Shown here piece by piece: positions 1 to 9,955 of a DNA stretch of 31,996 bases (positions within the stretch are counted from its first letter, which is position 1; every line of letters begins with the position of its first letter). The stretch comes from Phellopilus nigrolimitatus. Its lineage: Eukaryota; Basidiomycota; Agaricomycetes; Hymenochaetales; Hymenochaetaceae. The notes beneath the pieces were generated by a model, which worked only from the letters and a program-made list of their open reading frames with translations, was not told where the DNA came from and did no database searches. Location: positions 1 through 31,996 of the forward strand of contig JAJOHG010000294.1 of assembly GCA_021029095.1 (NCBI GenBank). Direction: 5' to 3'. A program made the translations under genes and the position numbers.

Positions 1-802
1 CTGTCGGTGGTCCTCTATTTATAGATCTCTCGCCGACGTCGGCGGGAATCCTTACATAAGCAAGGGAGACTTTACATCTATTTTCATTGTTCGCAAACCT
101 CCGAGTGAAACCGATTCTATTCGATAGTAAGCCGCACTCTCTGGTGTCTGCAGTCATGAGCTACATCGAATAAGAGCTTAACAAGCGCGTCGCGGTCTCA
201 TCTATCGCAGACGTGTGACGAGCATGCGTAGGAGCTGCATCTCGTCATGTATTGGAAGGCGAACGCCTTGCATTCCTTCTGGTCATTTACTCATGGGGGA
301 TTACGAACTAGGAAGACGTCTGACTGATCTTTCTCCGATACGGCGGGAGCCGTGCGAAGTCTTGCACGCTGGTGTTTGATTGGGTACGTAATGCGCCTTC
401 GTCAATCTACATGTATGTACATGTACTCTCAAGTTGGAGCCGCAGACGTGGGCCCGCATACTGTTAAGTCAATTATTCTCTAAGTACCTGAAGACTGCAA
501 TGCTATAGCGCCTGCAACCGCAAGCCAAATGAGTCCCATTCCGGCGCATACGCGAATGTATTCAGAACGATAGATGTTGAAGACGTTCTCATCTTCTACC
601 GGAAAGTCGTCTTTGCCGCCTGTTTCGTATCACGCTCCACTGATATTATAGGCCTATAATAAGCAGCATTCAGGAGCAACACGATCGAAAGTCCTATGTG
701 ACGTGCCGAAGATTTTACGGATTATAAGCTTAGATAAGCTCGAGAACTCAGCTAAGTCTGACGTCACTTTGGTTGCCTTCCGCGAGAGCTGCGAAATGCG
801 AG
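1..802. other. no recognisable gene
   Basis: No reading frame here resembles a protein I know and no intron-exon pattern is evident. The only distinct structure is a perfect 18-bp palindrome at 644-661 centred on AGGCCT. The stretch leads into the TPR-protein remnant at 803. Confidence 0.5.
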
Positions 803-1490
803 ATGACTGAGTCTAAAAAGGCCTGTTTGAAACTCAAGCAAGAAGGTAACGAGCTTTTTGCCAAGAAAGATTACAAAGCTACCATTGAGAGGCAATCAAG
901 GTAGACGACAGTAATGCAATCTTGCATGCGAATAGAGCAGTGTGCTCGCTCCATCTGAAAAAGCCTCTACGATATGCACAACGTAAATGCATATCATGAA
1001 GCTCAATGTGTCCCATCAAACGACGTTCTCACTCGAGGACATACCTTTCATGCCCGCGCATCGCATGGCTCTCTTTGAGCGCGCTCACTAAGCGTCGGCA
1101 GCCTTTTCGGGCTGCGCGGATCTACGGAAGGATATTTGCAAACTTCTCTTTTGGCGTCGGAATGCAAAGGAAGCGGACGAGCCCGACTCGAAGAAGTTGG
1201 TTGTGAAATAAGGGCCGCCGTTCACCTCGGAGACGATATTTTGGGCGTCCTCTAAAGAACTTCCGTGAGGGTGCGTGCGTCATGAATTACAAGGACGACC
1301 AAGGCCAGACTGTGAAACTGAGGATCGGGATTCCGAAGGTTTCAAACGCGGAGACGATGTCTATATTGTCTCGTTAGAATTGCCATGTACTTGCGATCAT
1401 ATTTCTCGGGTAAGATTTAGGCTCACCGAGAGGGAATTGCGCACTTTGCTTTCTTCTAGCTCCTATCCTGACGAGCCAATACATGTTTAG
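803..1490 (+). pseudogene. TPR (tetratricopeptide) protein remnant, multiply frameshifted
   Basis: An ATG at 803 opens a typical first TPR helix pair (KLKQEGNELFAKKDYKATIE). A small deletion near 893 shifts frame, and the next helix continues in another frame (AIKVDDSNAILHANRA from about 894). Later pieces also fit a fungal TPR protein: MPAHRMALFERA near 1050 and LRKDICKLLFWRRNAKEADE near 1120-1180, followed by a stop and a frame running MNYKDDQGQTVKLRIGIPKV from about 1282. TPR units are 34-residue helix pairs used in protein binding. At least three frame changes and several stops mean no functional product is expected. The family call rests on the TPR consensus G-ELF-K-DY-AI and AN-RA. The downstream domain is not recognised and the 3' limit is approximate. 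Confidence 0.62.
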
Positions 1491-1669
1491 GAAAGCTTAC
1501 ATATAGGTCATTGGATGCTTTCGGAGACGGTTAGAGGCTAAGCCAGTAACAGCCTGTAATCGAAGAGATATCCGTAATATGTTTATCCCAAGTGCGTCCT
1601 GGCAGTATCCGACGGCGACCGAGGTACTGAGAAGTTGAGAACCAGCGCCGACGTCTGAAAGCTTGAATT

Positions 1670-1990
1670 TTGGCGATCGTTGATGTTAGATTCGACAGTT
1701 ACCTTCACGCTCCGCATGCAGGCTTCGAATGGCCGGCTCGGGCGTCATATCCGAATTTCAAGTTTGATGTTCCATTAAAGATTTGGCGCCAGTCGCGGAT
1801 GAATATGGGCAGCACGCCGGCCACGGTGGCATCAAGACAACCACCCACGTCTCGGCGGCCTTTACAATCGATTTCCACACATGGATGTTGGACGCTTCTT
1901 TCCCCACTCCCGCGGGCATCGACAATTTCAAACCAGAATAAGACGTCTCGCAATGGAGTCTTTCTTGTCGCATAGATTTCTGAATGTTGT
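1670..1990 (+). pseudogene. unidentified coding remnant with frameshift
   Basis: Two plus-strand frames look protein-like and are separated by a frame change near 1798. The first reads SYPNFKFDVPLKIWRQSR. The second reads DEYGQHAGHGGIKTTTHV and then FTIDFHTWMLDASFPTPAGI, ending at a TAA near 1940. Codon choice in the second part (many C/G third positions) supports former coding. I do not recognise the family. The overlapping minus-strand frames appear to be shadows. It could be part of the same decayed locus as the TPR remnant just upstream. Confidence 0.3.
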
Positions 1991-1999
1991 GCGGATTGC

Positions 2000-2660
2000 A
2001 TATTAATACACAAAGAAGCAATGGAAAGGGTTAGCCTACTTCTTTTCTCGCTTTTTTTCCTTCTTCTAAGGATAGCACCGGCCGTGACAATCACCTCGGC
2101 TTGAAGAGCAGGCGCGAGTTTGCTTCTTTCCGGGATTGTTCATCCCTGAATTATCGATTTCCAGTATTTTTGGCACATGGCAAAAATAACGTGATTGAAC
2201 ATCTTCGGATAAGAACTGAGCGTAGCAAAGTTGTGAATCAGCTGATGAAAAGCGACTTTAGACGACAGTAGGTAGTGATCCACGCTGCTCGCTCGAGCGC
2301 GCTAGCAAGACAGTACTCTGTACGGCGGCGCTGCAGATGAAAGACGATCAGACCAGTATAGCGCGAAATGCGATGATCAATGCTTTGTGCGCGCGAGCTT
2401 TAGGATTGTCGAAGGTACCTCGATCGCAAGTCCTGATGTTCCGAGATTAAGCACAGGATCCATGATGTGCAAAGCAAGCACGCGATAGGCAGAGAAGTAC
2501 GTCAATCGGGGGTTCCAAGAGGCATAATTGGCATGAGTGAATTAAGTAAAGAATATCAGCCGACCGCTCTCCTCCCAGAAGTGCAGCACGAGGATCGAGC
2601 GAGGCAGAAGGGAGGGCTCAGCGGAAGTTTCCTTTAAGTGTTACGTGACACAGGCACACG
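2000..2660. other. no recognisable gene
   Basis: There is no convincing open frame or conserved motif. The end of this stretch leads into the promoter of the MARVEL-like gene. Confidence 0.5.
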
Positions 2661-2664
2661 GCCA

Positions 2665-2766
2665 CCAATGCGGCTCTCAGAGATTACATAACACTGTGAG
2701 TTTATCCTCTCTCTCTTTCGCCATGTCATGACGTGTAATGGCTCAGTTCAAGGATGGACTTATAAG
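2665..2766 (+). promoter_or_regulatory. CCAAT and TATA elements of the MARVEL-like gene
   Basis: A CCAAT box lies at 2665-2669 and a TATA-like TTATAAG at 2760-2766, about 70 bp ahead of the first downstream ATG (2832). Spacing and order fit a fungal pol II core promoter. The assignment is by motif only. Confidence 0.45.
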
Positions 2767-2831
2767 GCGGCTTCTTAAACTTCAGCTTAAAGCTTAAAGC
2801 TGTTCTATCATGATTCTACTTTGCAGAAAAT

Positions 2832-3857
2832 ATGGATCTAGACTTGTCACTACCCGCCGAAACCACGTTGCGAGTTACCATCACCGAGGAACATGTCTCC
2901 ATGGCATGGATCCCGGCCGAGTGTATTAATGCGCCCTCTAAGCACGCCGGCCTCATGGCCCACCTGCGGTCCGAATACGTAGTCATAGACGTGAGTATTT
3001 ATTACGCTCGGCCCCACCGCCCATTCTCTCCTCCATCGCGTTGACCGCCAACATGTTTTTCTTCCCGATAATCCGCGCTTTTCTGTATATTGTTCTGGCA
3101 AGTGATTCATCTCTATGTGATATGATGAGATGCTTACTGACTCAGCTGGTCGACAGTGGGTGTTCTCGGCCGTTTTACTTGGTCTGACTGCTGCTCGACT
3201 GCACTACACGACTCATCTCCCTCTTGGTGACCCGTTGAATCAAGGGCATTCTTTCTACGGTGCGTTTTCTCGGCATTCTGTTGTGGCGATCGATGATACG
3301 AGCGAAGCTCGTCCTCCTCTAGACCCCATTGTTGCTGAACTTATCGCTTGCGCGATCCTATCCCTTATATGGGCTCCTCTTGTGTACGTATCGACATATC
3401 CGATCTATGACGTCTTTTCGCGGGCTAAACTCAGCTTACGCACAGTATCCATATGATCCACGGACGACGCGAGTATAGGTATCTTTCTAGGGTCTGGCAT
3501 GAGCTGCTCGGACTCTTTGTGCTTTGGGTCTTGTGGCTAGTTGGCTCGGCCATTGCAACAGTACGCATCATTCATTTGTTGTATCAGCTCGTCGTCGTTC
3601 TAATGCTCCCGGGCGTGCAGAGTATTTGGCCGAATCTCCCGTCGTTCTGTTCGCAGTTTGAAGCATGTCGCTTACTGACCGCTATGCTCGCCTTCGCTTG
3701 GATGGGGTGGATAACACTCACCGCGCTCATGGTGACGACTCTCCTGTACGCGACTGCGAACAGCTCGTGGGCCGAGCCCGCACACGGCCACTGGGTACGC
3801 GAAAACAACCCCCGTGCGAGCGAGTACAGCCAGTACTCCGTCTCGCAACGTGCATAA
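2832..3857 (+). CDS. MARVEL-like four-helix membrane protein, 4 exons, apparently intact
   Basis: Proposed exons are 2832-2990, 3157-3383, 3446-3560 and 3621-3857, giving 245 aa. Donors are GTGAGT, GTACGT and GTACGC; intron 1 has a CTGAC branch site and every intron ends in AG. Four membrane segments fall at about residues 46-66, 110-133, 144-167 and 184-212. The third carries ELLGLFVLWVLWLVGSA, and the loop before the fourth has CSQFEACR with two Cys, the layout of fungal MARVEL-like tetraspan proteins. A plasma-membrane or vesicle role is inferred from the family only. The chosen ATG is the first after the TATA box and in good context. An in-frame ATG at 2955 (MAHLRSEYVVID) would give 204 aa and matches the usual short N-terminus of the family better. 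Intron 3 (60 nt) contains no stop, so retention would not break the frame. Confidence 0.75.
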
Positions 3858-4016
3858 CGTGTGTTTTTGAAAGGGGTGTTGATGGCGGGAACTTTATAAA
3901 CCGAAGAGCATGAACAAAGAAATATGTAAAGGTGGCGGGTTATAATCGCACATTGTGTTTCCTTTCTTTCTTCATTGGTGCGGAGAACCATGTATAGGTC
4001 TGGACGTTGTGGATTT

Positions 4017-4034
4017 AATAAAATAAAATAAAAA
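4017..4034 (+). terminator. poly(A) signal region of the MARVEL-like gene
   Basis: AATAAA and overlapping AAATAAAA repeats begin about 160 bp after the stop codon of the MARVEL-like gene. This is consistent with a fungal 3' processing signal. Confidence 0.45.
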
Positions 4035-4039
4035 ATAGC

Positions 4040-4900
4040 TTTGTTTCTGTACTTTACATAATTCTGTTGCGAATTTTCATCTCGTATCAGACCGGGTTTA
4101 AAGACTGGCAAGTGTGCATCTAAAGCTCAATATTAATCTTGCTCGGAACTACTCCTGCTCATAAAGGCTCTGATAGCCACGAAGTATTTCAAGATACTCT
4201 TTGAGTCGAGGAAGGCTTAAAGAGTTAGAACAAAATGAAGTCTTGAAGTTCAAGTCTGCTACTGGGTATCTGACTGCGCTTAGCGCTCTCTCCCTCAAGG
4301 TACACGATTTTTCGACAAGGCTTTTCGAGCCTGTACACTAGTATTGGAGAAACAGACAAATACTCGGCGTGCGTAGTTGTATTCTTTCGAAATCGTGGTG
4401 TCAATTTGACGCGCAGAGTGCTTTGGATAGTGATGGATAGATAATCTATGACAAGCGTTATACAATCCTTCGACATTCAAAGCCCTTCGTGATTCACCAG
4501 GGCGCAAATATAGCTATCAATCGCTGTGTTTCTGGAGAAGCTACTCCCTGCCTTCTTGCAAAGGAAAGGGCACCGGATGGCATGCCTCTGTGGAAAAGGT
4601 CCCCAAACTAAAATTCATGCCTCAATACTTGAAGGGTCTGGATACTAAACGTGGGTAGTTTCAAAATCGACCTGACCGGGTATAAAATAGTGTGCACCAT
4701 GACAGCTTCCCCCAATACACAGGAAAGAGGCCGCTTGCTATGAATTCAAGGGATGCGCCTCGTACATGGATCACCCGCGACTAGCTGCACACATCGACAT
4801 CCGTGTATGCCAACTTAATTATATTTTAACGGCAGAGCTCAGCTCCTTCACTGATTATTGATTGTTCGTTTACACAGCGAGTATAACGGTATCTACTAAG
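4040..4900. other. no recognisable gene
   Basis: Open frames on the minus strand (for example 4225-4507) show no motif or consistent codon bias. I see no RNA gene or repeat shared with the rest of the window. Confidence 0.5.
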
Positions 4901-4907
4901 CCTAAAT

Positions 4908-5438
4908 TCACTTCCGCCACAATTCCATATTCTCAAAGTAGACGGTGCTGCTTTCACCCGACGTAGATGATGCTGTCTGTATCACCGACGAAATCGGAAG
5001 GACACTTTCGGGCTTTACAGTCTTCCCATATTTTATCATGCTTTCTGCATATGCCTTCAGGCTGACGTCGACGCACCCGAGAAATGCTGCAAGCCACTCC
5101 GTGGGCGAGTCGTAATCTTCCATTTCGGCATCAACCATGCGTGAACGGACCTTATCATACGTTTCCTTGTCCAGTGGATGTTCTTTGAGCAAGATGGCGG
5201 AGTAAGACGGGAAATGGACATTCAAGTGTTCCATGTTGACAAAGTCACTATTGTCCGTCCGGTATCTATCCTTTCCTCCAGCCAGCTTGATAGGGACACG
5301 TAAACACGGGAAGAAAAAGGCTCGGGTACCAGATGGGAGCAATATTCCCATAAATCGCTTGTCCCCTGATGGATTAAACCCAAAGATAACACGGACATAC
5401 GAAGCCTCGCGTTGTTGAAATTGGACCTGATAAGACAT
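4908..5438 (-). CDS. gene X1: unrecognised family, 176 aa, divergent paralog of 24569-25039
   Basis: The product has no signal peptide or membrane segment, and I do not recognise the family. It aligns along most of its length with X2 (24569-25039). Shared blocks are an N-terminal IFGFNPSG / VFGIPTS segment, GILLPSGTRAFFF / GILISLDTKIMLF, a RYRT / TYRT block, SAILLKEHPLDK / SAVQLNRRPLKR, and a TEWL / KEWL block around W115. The C-terminal tail from about residue 140 is unrelated and rich in Ser and Thr. The start is the ATG at 5438 because a consensus intron (5440-5498) ends one base upstream, the same arrangement as in X2. TATA and 5'UTR sequences are also shared with X2, so the two are paralogous genes rather than chance frames. 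Confidence 0.6.
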   Translation of the reverse strand: MSYQVQFQQREASYVRVIFGFNPSGDKRFMGILLPSGTRAFFFPCLRVPIKLAGGKDRYRTDNSDFVNMEHLNVHFPSYSAILLKEHPLDKETYDKVRSRMVDAEMEDYDSPTEWLAAFLGCVDVSLKAYAESMIKYGKTVKPESVLPISSVIQTASSTSGESSTVYFENMELWRK

Positions 5439-5439
5439 T

Positions 5440-5553
5440 CTGAATAGCACAATCAGGATTGTAAAATCCAAGATTGACGTGTGCGTCTATAAACTCACCT
5501 TAGATCTTTGTGTGTTTCTGTTCTAGTGACTTGAAATCCTGTGCGAATTTATA
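5440..5553 (-). promoter_or_regulatory. 5'UTR intron (5440-5498) and TATA box (5548-5553) of X1
   Basis: Read on the minus strand, CTATAAATT is followed by a 5'UTR containing CACTAGAACAGAAACAC, then a GTGAGT donor and a CAG acceptor abutting the ATG. The same order and nearly the same UTR words occur at X2 and X3. Confidence 0.5.
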
Positions 5554-5600
5554 GTGCTTCCGCGCAACATTGCAGGACATTGCATTTGCGCTGTGAGTGA

Positions 5601-6640
5601 ATGAAGCTCGTACTGGGGGTGGGCCGGCTACCCCGGAGTGTCCATTTTGGGTCCTGGGTGCCATGCCTCCGACCGTTGCAAGGGCGTCAAGGCAAAGTCA
5701 AGAATGCATACAGTGCTAGAGGAGGGCAGCCTCGTTACGGGGTGCTGAATAATATTTATATTCTCCTTGCGGTAGCTGCAAAGTAAGTTTTCCCGTGGTG
5801 GAGGCAAAGAACGTGATCGCGGTGTATCTGGGCTCGTTACGAGACTAAGAGAAGTGGTGAAATAACTTTGTGTCAAGAAACAAAAAAAGAGAAAAAGTTG
5901 CTCAACGTTGGCAGATTTAGTTGACAAAAGGTTCTGGGCAGTACTACAATCGATGTCTTGTATGTCATTAGCGAAATAATTAAGGTACAGGATACTGGAG
6001 ACAATGTTAGAGGTGAGGCGGAGTTTGTCCTCCTCGTTATTCCTTATCTCCATGTCGGCGGCCTCCCGAAGGGTGGGCAAAACACGAGAAAGCCGTAGAT
6101 AACTGGTTAGCGCTAAAGAGCCTCCCTGGCAATCTCTAGCCGTCAGAGATTCAAGGCTCGGTGTTGGACGGTACGCAAAGCACGAACGAGAGAGCCTTCA
6201 GATTTAGAAATAAGTTAGCAAATACCTGCGAAACGAAACACAGAGTCCGCGCACCTTTGTAGGTCGGGACGCGAAGACTCGAGGGGGCTAATAAGAAAGG
6301 CTGGGAAGATTTTATAGCGAAGTATAATTATCGTTGGGAGCGCTGCACTCGAGTACAATGTCGGCTGATACGTCATACGGTGCCCGAGTGAGGAGAGGCA
6401 AGGAACAAAGGAAGAGACAAGATGAGAGGGTCAGAAAGGTAGAAGGGGGGAGAAAAGAAATAAATCTGCATAACTGAGCTCGACTTGATAAAAGCGCGCC
6501 CGAGTTCCTAGCCTGCAGTTCCTGCTACTATTTATAAGCGCCGCACTGCATCGGTGTTCTTATACCTGCGTCCATCTGGACAGGTAAAGGGAAGCGACTT
6601 AGAGTAGGCACGGCGTGTTTGCATGCTAGCATTGGCCTAC
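5601..6640. repeat. duplicated flank, unit 1
   Basis: This stretch shares ordered blocks with 7990-8880, with the X2/X3 flanks at 25200-25700 and 28500-28800, and with 27930-28180 in reverse. Examples are a GCATACAGTGCTAGAG-like block, an AACTTTGTGTCAAGAAA block, a GAGCTCGACTTGATAAAAG block at about 6478, and a GTAAAGGGAAGCGAC-like block at about 6583. The order of blocks is kept, so this is a segmental duplication. I see no convincing gene in it. Confidence 0.5.
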
Positions 6641-6652
6641 GAGTTCAGGACT

Positions 6653-7600
6653 TTAGGGTTGACTGTATTGTATATTATGGTACGATAAGTAGTGCGAGAG
6701 AAAGAAGAACGAGATCGAGAGCCTGATCTGCAGCAGTAGCACTGCTTTCAGCCCCATCTCCGCCTTCCGTGCCTTCCAGCCTTCCTTCAGCTCCTCTCGG
6801 TCGATGCGGGGATCGCGTACGCACGTCAGCGAGCGCATGAATCCGTCCCCGCGGACGTCTACCCACGGGCGCGTGGCATCCGGCCTACCACGCGCGTGTG
6901 GGGCGGTGCGCCCTGGCGGCGGTACTCAGACGGGCGGTGGGACCTCCGTCGTTGGCAAATTTGCTCCGCAGGCTTGAGAGAGCGAGGAGATGGCGGGCGC
7001 GAGTGTGTACGACGCGACAATGACGCGCTTCGTCTTCGCATTGAGTGAAAGCACCTTACGCGCCTAGTTCGCCTTCGGCACAACTGCGTTCGCCACGCCG
7101 GATACGCCGCCCCTCGCATCCCCGGGGAGGAGCTGTAGGAACGCGCCAGCAACTCGCGCACCTCCTCCCGCGCGCGCCGCGCGTCTGCTTCCCTCGGCGC
7201 GAGCGTTACGCCGAGCTCGTTACCGAGCTTCTCGAGGAGTGTGGCGGAGCAGCGCGGGCAGGTGCATTGTGGCGGACTGAGTGCGCAGGTGACAAAGCCA
7301 CGATGCGCTCAGAGCGGGGCGTGCGGGGCGAGCGCATGTGTCCTGGCTGATACAGAACGATCCACGTATATAATATGATAAATATTCGAAATAAGGGTTA
7401 GGGATTAGGAGGAGGAACGCACCTTGGCAGAAGCAGCTGTCCTGTATGTCGGGCTCGCTCCCGGACGAGGGGTTTAGGTCCGTGATTGTGGCCTCGAGCA
7501 TACGGTGCGTGCGGCGCCGGCGAAGCTGTGTCCTTTGCCTTTGTTCTTCGCAGGTGTCGACGACGGCCGGGAGTGTGACGGCCAATAATGAGAGGAGTGA
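6653..7600 (-). pseudogene. TRIP4/ASC-1-type C2HC5 zinc finger gene, copy A (broken)
   Basis: On the minus strand, LEATITDLNPSSGSEPDIQD and CFCQ are followed by an intron at 7347-7422 and then ARTHALAPHAPL. This is the C-x-C start of the zf-C2HC5 finger of TRIP4/ASC-1, a subunit of the helicase-containing ASC-1 complex that acts in ribosome quality control and transcription. The next cysteine codon is a TGA stop (7309-7311). The usual second C-x2-C reads AHRGFVTC, so zinc binding is lost. Frame changes follow. A C-terminal block CVRDPRIDREE near 6800 matches copy C. Copies B and C share the exon-intron position, so the copies arose from DNA, not from spliced RNA. Confidence 0.6.
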
Positions 7601-7739
7601 GGAGCTTGACTAGGGTGTGCAAGTGGTCATGGTTTACGACGGAAAAATCCTGTTTGACGTAACTGATATTCAGCTTTGTAATACCATTACAATTCCTTTT
7701 CCGTGTATTAGTCATTATAATTCTATTATGATTATGGCT

Positions 7740-8014
7740 GACCCGCTCTACAGCGAATTTTGCTGCACAATGGACGTGCTGTCGCGTCCGCATTCCTCAC
7801 ACACGTCAACGATGCTAAGAAGCGCGAGATCTTCATCGACCTCATCACCCGCATTTACGCCGACCTCCACTTTGCTTATCTCGAGATCAACTCGCTCATT
7901 GTCCTCGATGGCGAGAATGGTGCTGAGCCCATCGTTCAGTTCCTCGACATGGCCGCGAAGCTCGACCAGAATACCGAGAGCATCTGTGGACCTAATGAAA
8001 GTATACAGCACTAG
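7740..8014 (+). pseudogene. ATP-citrate lyase fragment
   Basis: The frame from about 7757 reads ASAFLTHVNDAKKREIFIDL, then IYADLHFAYLEINSLIVLDG, then GAEPIVQFLDMAAKLDQNTE and SICGP. This is the conserved citrate-binding/ATP-grasp part of ATP-citrate lyase, which makes cytosolic acetyl-CoA; HFAYLEIN and LDMAAKLDQT-ESICGPKW are family hallmarks. Only about 75 residues are present. Similarity stops at ESICGP, after which an unrelated NESIQH and a TAG follow at 8012-8014, exactly where the repeated flank (unit 2) starts. The frame has no internal stop and GC-rich third positions, suggesting recent capture. It lies head to head with TRIP4-like copy A. Confidence 0.72.
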
Positions 8015-8880
8015 AGAAGCACAGCCGCGCCGCTACGAGGTATTTCTATCATCTTTGCGGCGATTGCAAAATAAGTCTGTTTTTAACGAAGGCAAAGGCA
8101 TACTAGTTACAAAGACTAAGAGAAATGTTAGGATAACTTTGCGTCAAGAAATGGATAAATCAAGCTCCGCTCAATATCGGCAGAATTGATACAGTTCAGA
8201 ATTAAGGCACAAGTGCAGTTTTCTATTGCATACTTATTGGCTAAATAATTAATGCACGGGACACCAAAGTGTTTCTACAGAGACCCGAAACTTGCTCTCT
8301 TCATTATCTCGTAGCTCCGTGTTTCCGAGTCGTCCATGGGCGAAAGCGGGCCATCGACGAAGGAACACCGTAGACAATTTTCAGTCATCAGACTTTCGAC
8401 TTTGAGTCGGAGAGTCTGTGTACCTTTGCATATCACGGGGCAGCAAGCTTAAGAGCGCCCAAGAGACGCTCTCGAGTTCCATAACGACAGGTGATTATAT
8501 TTTGGAACGCTACACACGAGTACAAGATCAGCGGGATACAATACATTCAACGAGTGAGAAGGGAAAAAGAAGAGCTGTCCAACTAAGCTCGACTTGATAA
8601 AAGAGCACCCAAGTTCCGAGCCTCCAGTCGCACATCCTGATAGGCAAGAAAGAACGAGCAGATGATAATGATGATGATAAAAGCGATGCGTCCCGGCCGT
8701 AGAATAAGTAGAACAGGGGCTAGCGCGAAAGAGCCGGAGTTGCAAAAGGACAGTTGCGCTGAAACGTGCGAGTACGGAGAACAATATTGAAAATGGGACG
8801 GAGCTGCTGTAGCTAAAAAAGAAAGACCGGTCGGCGGAAGTGTGCGTGCGCCGAGAGGCCTGCGTTGACCTGCATAGGTA
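7990..8880. repeat. duplicated flank, unit 2
   Basis: This is a second copy of the flank at 5601-6640: GTATACAGCACTAGAG (7998), AACTTTGCGTCAAGAAA (about 8135), GAGTCGGAGAGTCTGTG (about 8405), AGCTCGACTTGATAAAAG (8585) and TAGGTAAAGGGAGGCAGC (about 8876). Part of it also matches 25360-25510 and 28560-28740. No gene is recognised inside it. Confidence 0.5.
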
Positions 8881-8929
8881 AAGGGAGGCAGCCATAGTGC
8901 CGAGGTGTCGACCAGTTCAGGACTGGTCA

Positions 8930-9490
8930 CTCAACGAGCACCGCACGAAGCAGGGCTCGACGTCGGCAGCAACAACGAGAAGCAAGGGCCGGCCGCGTGC
9001 GCCTGGAGGACTTCCTCCAGCGACCGGATATATACTCGAAGAAGGAGCAGACGTTCCTGCCATTCCCGCATGCCTTCATAGTGCGTGGAAACCCGATCAG
9101 CAGAAGCCTGGAAAACAAGTGAGGAGTTTCGTGGTGGGAGCTTGCTCTGGAGCGTGTACGCACGGTACAGTGTTCACGATCATGTTTTCGGGCATCTGGC
9201 TGCTGAGCCAGACAGGCGTCATGAAGGCGGGCGGCCTGTCGAACTCGAATGGCCAGGAAGAGTACGCGGGGTCACTAGAGCTGGCGCGGAAAAGTGAGTA
9301 CTCCGGCGTTTCTCGCTTTAGAGCACTTACTGACCTGGATTCGGGGTTCGGAAAGTGATAAATGTGGTCATTGGGGTGATGGTGCACCTCAGCTCGCGGC
9401 TTGCGTATTCGTTGAGGGAAGAAAAAAGCAGTGTTTGTCGCTTTCTGGAGCACTAGGGTTTATCTCTTTTATAAGTGATTGTATTCGTAT
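8930..9490 (+). pseudogene. unidentified GC3-rich coding fragments
   Basis: Two plus-strand frames look coding. One reads RVRLEDFLQRPDIYSKKEQT and FLPFPHAFIVRGNPISRSLE (about 8994-9119). The other reads VRSFVVGACSGACTHGTVF and SGIWLLSQTGVMKAG (about 9119-9240), with one possible membrane helix. GTGAGT at 9293 looks like a true donor. The terminal block KKAVFVAFWSTRVYLFYK (about 9421-9474) recurs in reverse near 27800-27850. I cannot name the gene. A frame change between the parts suggests either an intron or decay. The hAT element inserted just after this block. Confidence 0.35.
9483..9490. repeat. 8-bp target site duplication, left (ATTCGTAT)
   Basis: ATTCGTAT directly precedes the left TIR and is repeated exactly at 14563-14570. 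Eight base pairs is the standard hAT duplication length. Confidence 0.95.
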
Positions 9491-9507
9491 TAGTGTTCTC
9501 AAAGTCC

Positions 9508-9680
9508 GGGTCAGACCCGTGCTGACCCGGGGTCGACCACTGACCTGACCCGCGGGTCAGGTCGCTAATGGGTCAGGTCAGCCTGGGCCGGTGCTGGGCC
9601 GGGTCGTGGTCAGCATTCGCCAGGAAATCCTGACCCGGCTTGACCCCGGGCTGACCTTGACCTGACCTCCGACCCGCAAA
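9508..9680. repeat. left subterminal GGGTCAGG-type array of the hAT element
   Basis: Many copies of TGACC, GGGTCA and CTGACCCG occur in both orientations, producing nested palindromes. A matching array lies inside the right end. Subterminal repeats of this kind are transposase-binding sites in other hAT elements; binding here is inferred. Confidence 0.7.
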
Positions 9681-9955
9681 ACTTTACTCACGGTATGCAC
9701 AAAGGCGAGCAGGCATATTCAGCACGAGCATTATTGGTGCCTCGCCGCACCGCCACTTCTCCCTCACTCGTCGCTCCGCAGGGCTCGAGTCTCCTTTGCT
9801 TTTGGTGCACTGATGCGTGGCGAGAGTAGCGGGATTGATGCAAGGTTAGAGAGCCAGAGTGTCGAACGGTGCCGTGATGCAGACATGGAAGACACTTGAG
9901 TGACAACTGAGGGTCTTGCTCGACTTCTTGTGAATTGGCACATGCTGCTTGTCGA

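Noticed and set aside
3584..4111. 175-residue minus-strand frame
   Set aside because: It overlaps the last exon and 3'UTR of the well-supported MARVEL-like gene and has no motif.
7395..7410. Telomere-like TTAGGG (AGGGTTAGGGATTAGG)
   Set aside because: It lies inside the intron of TRIP4-type copy A, where copies B and C have related but non-telomeric sequence. A chance match.
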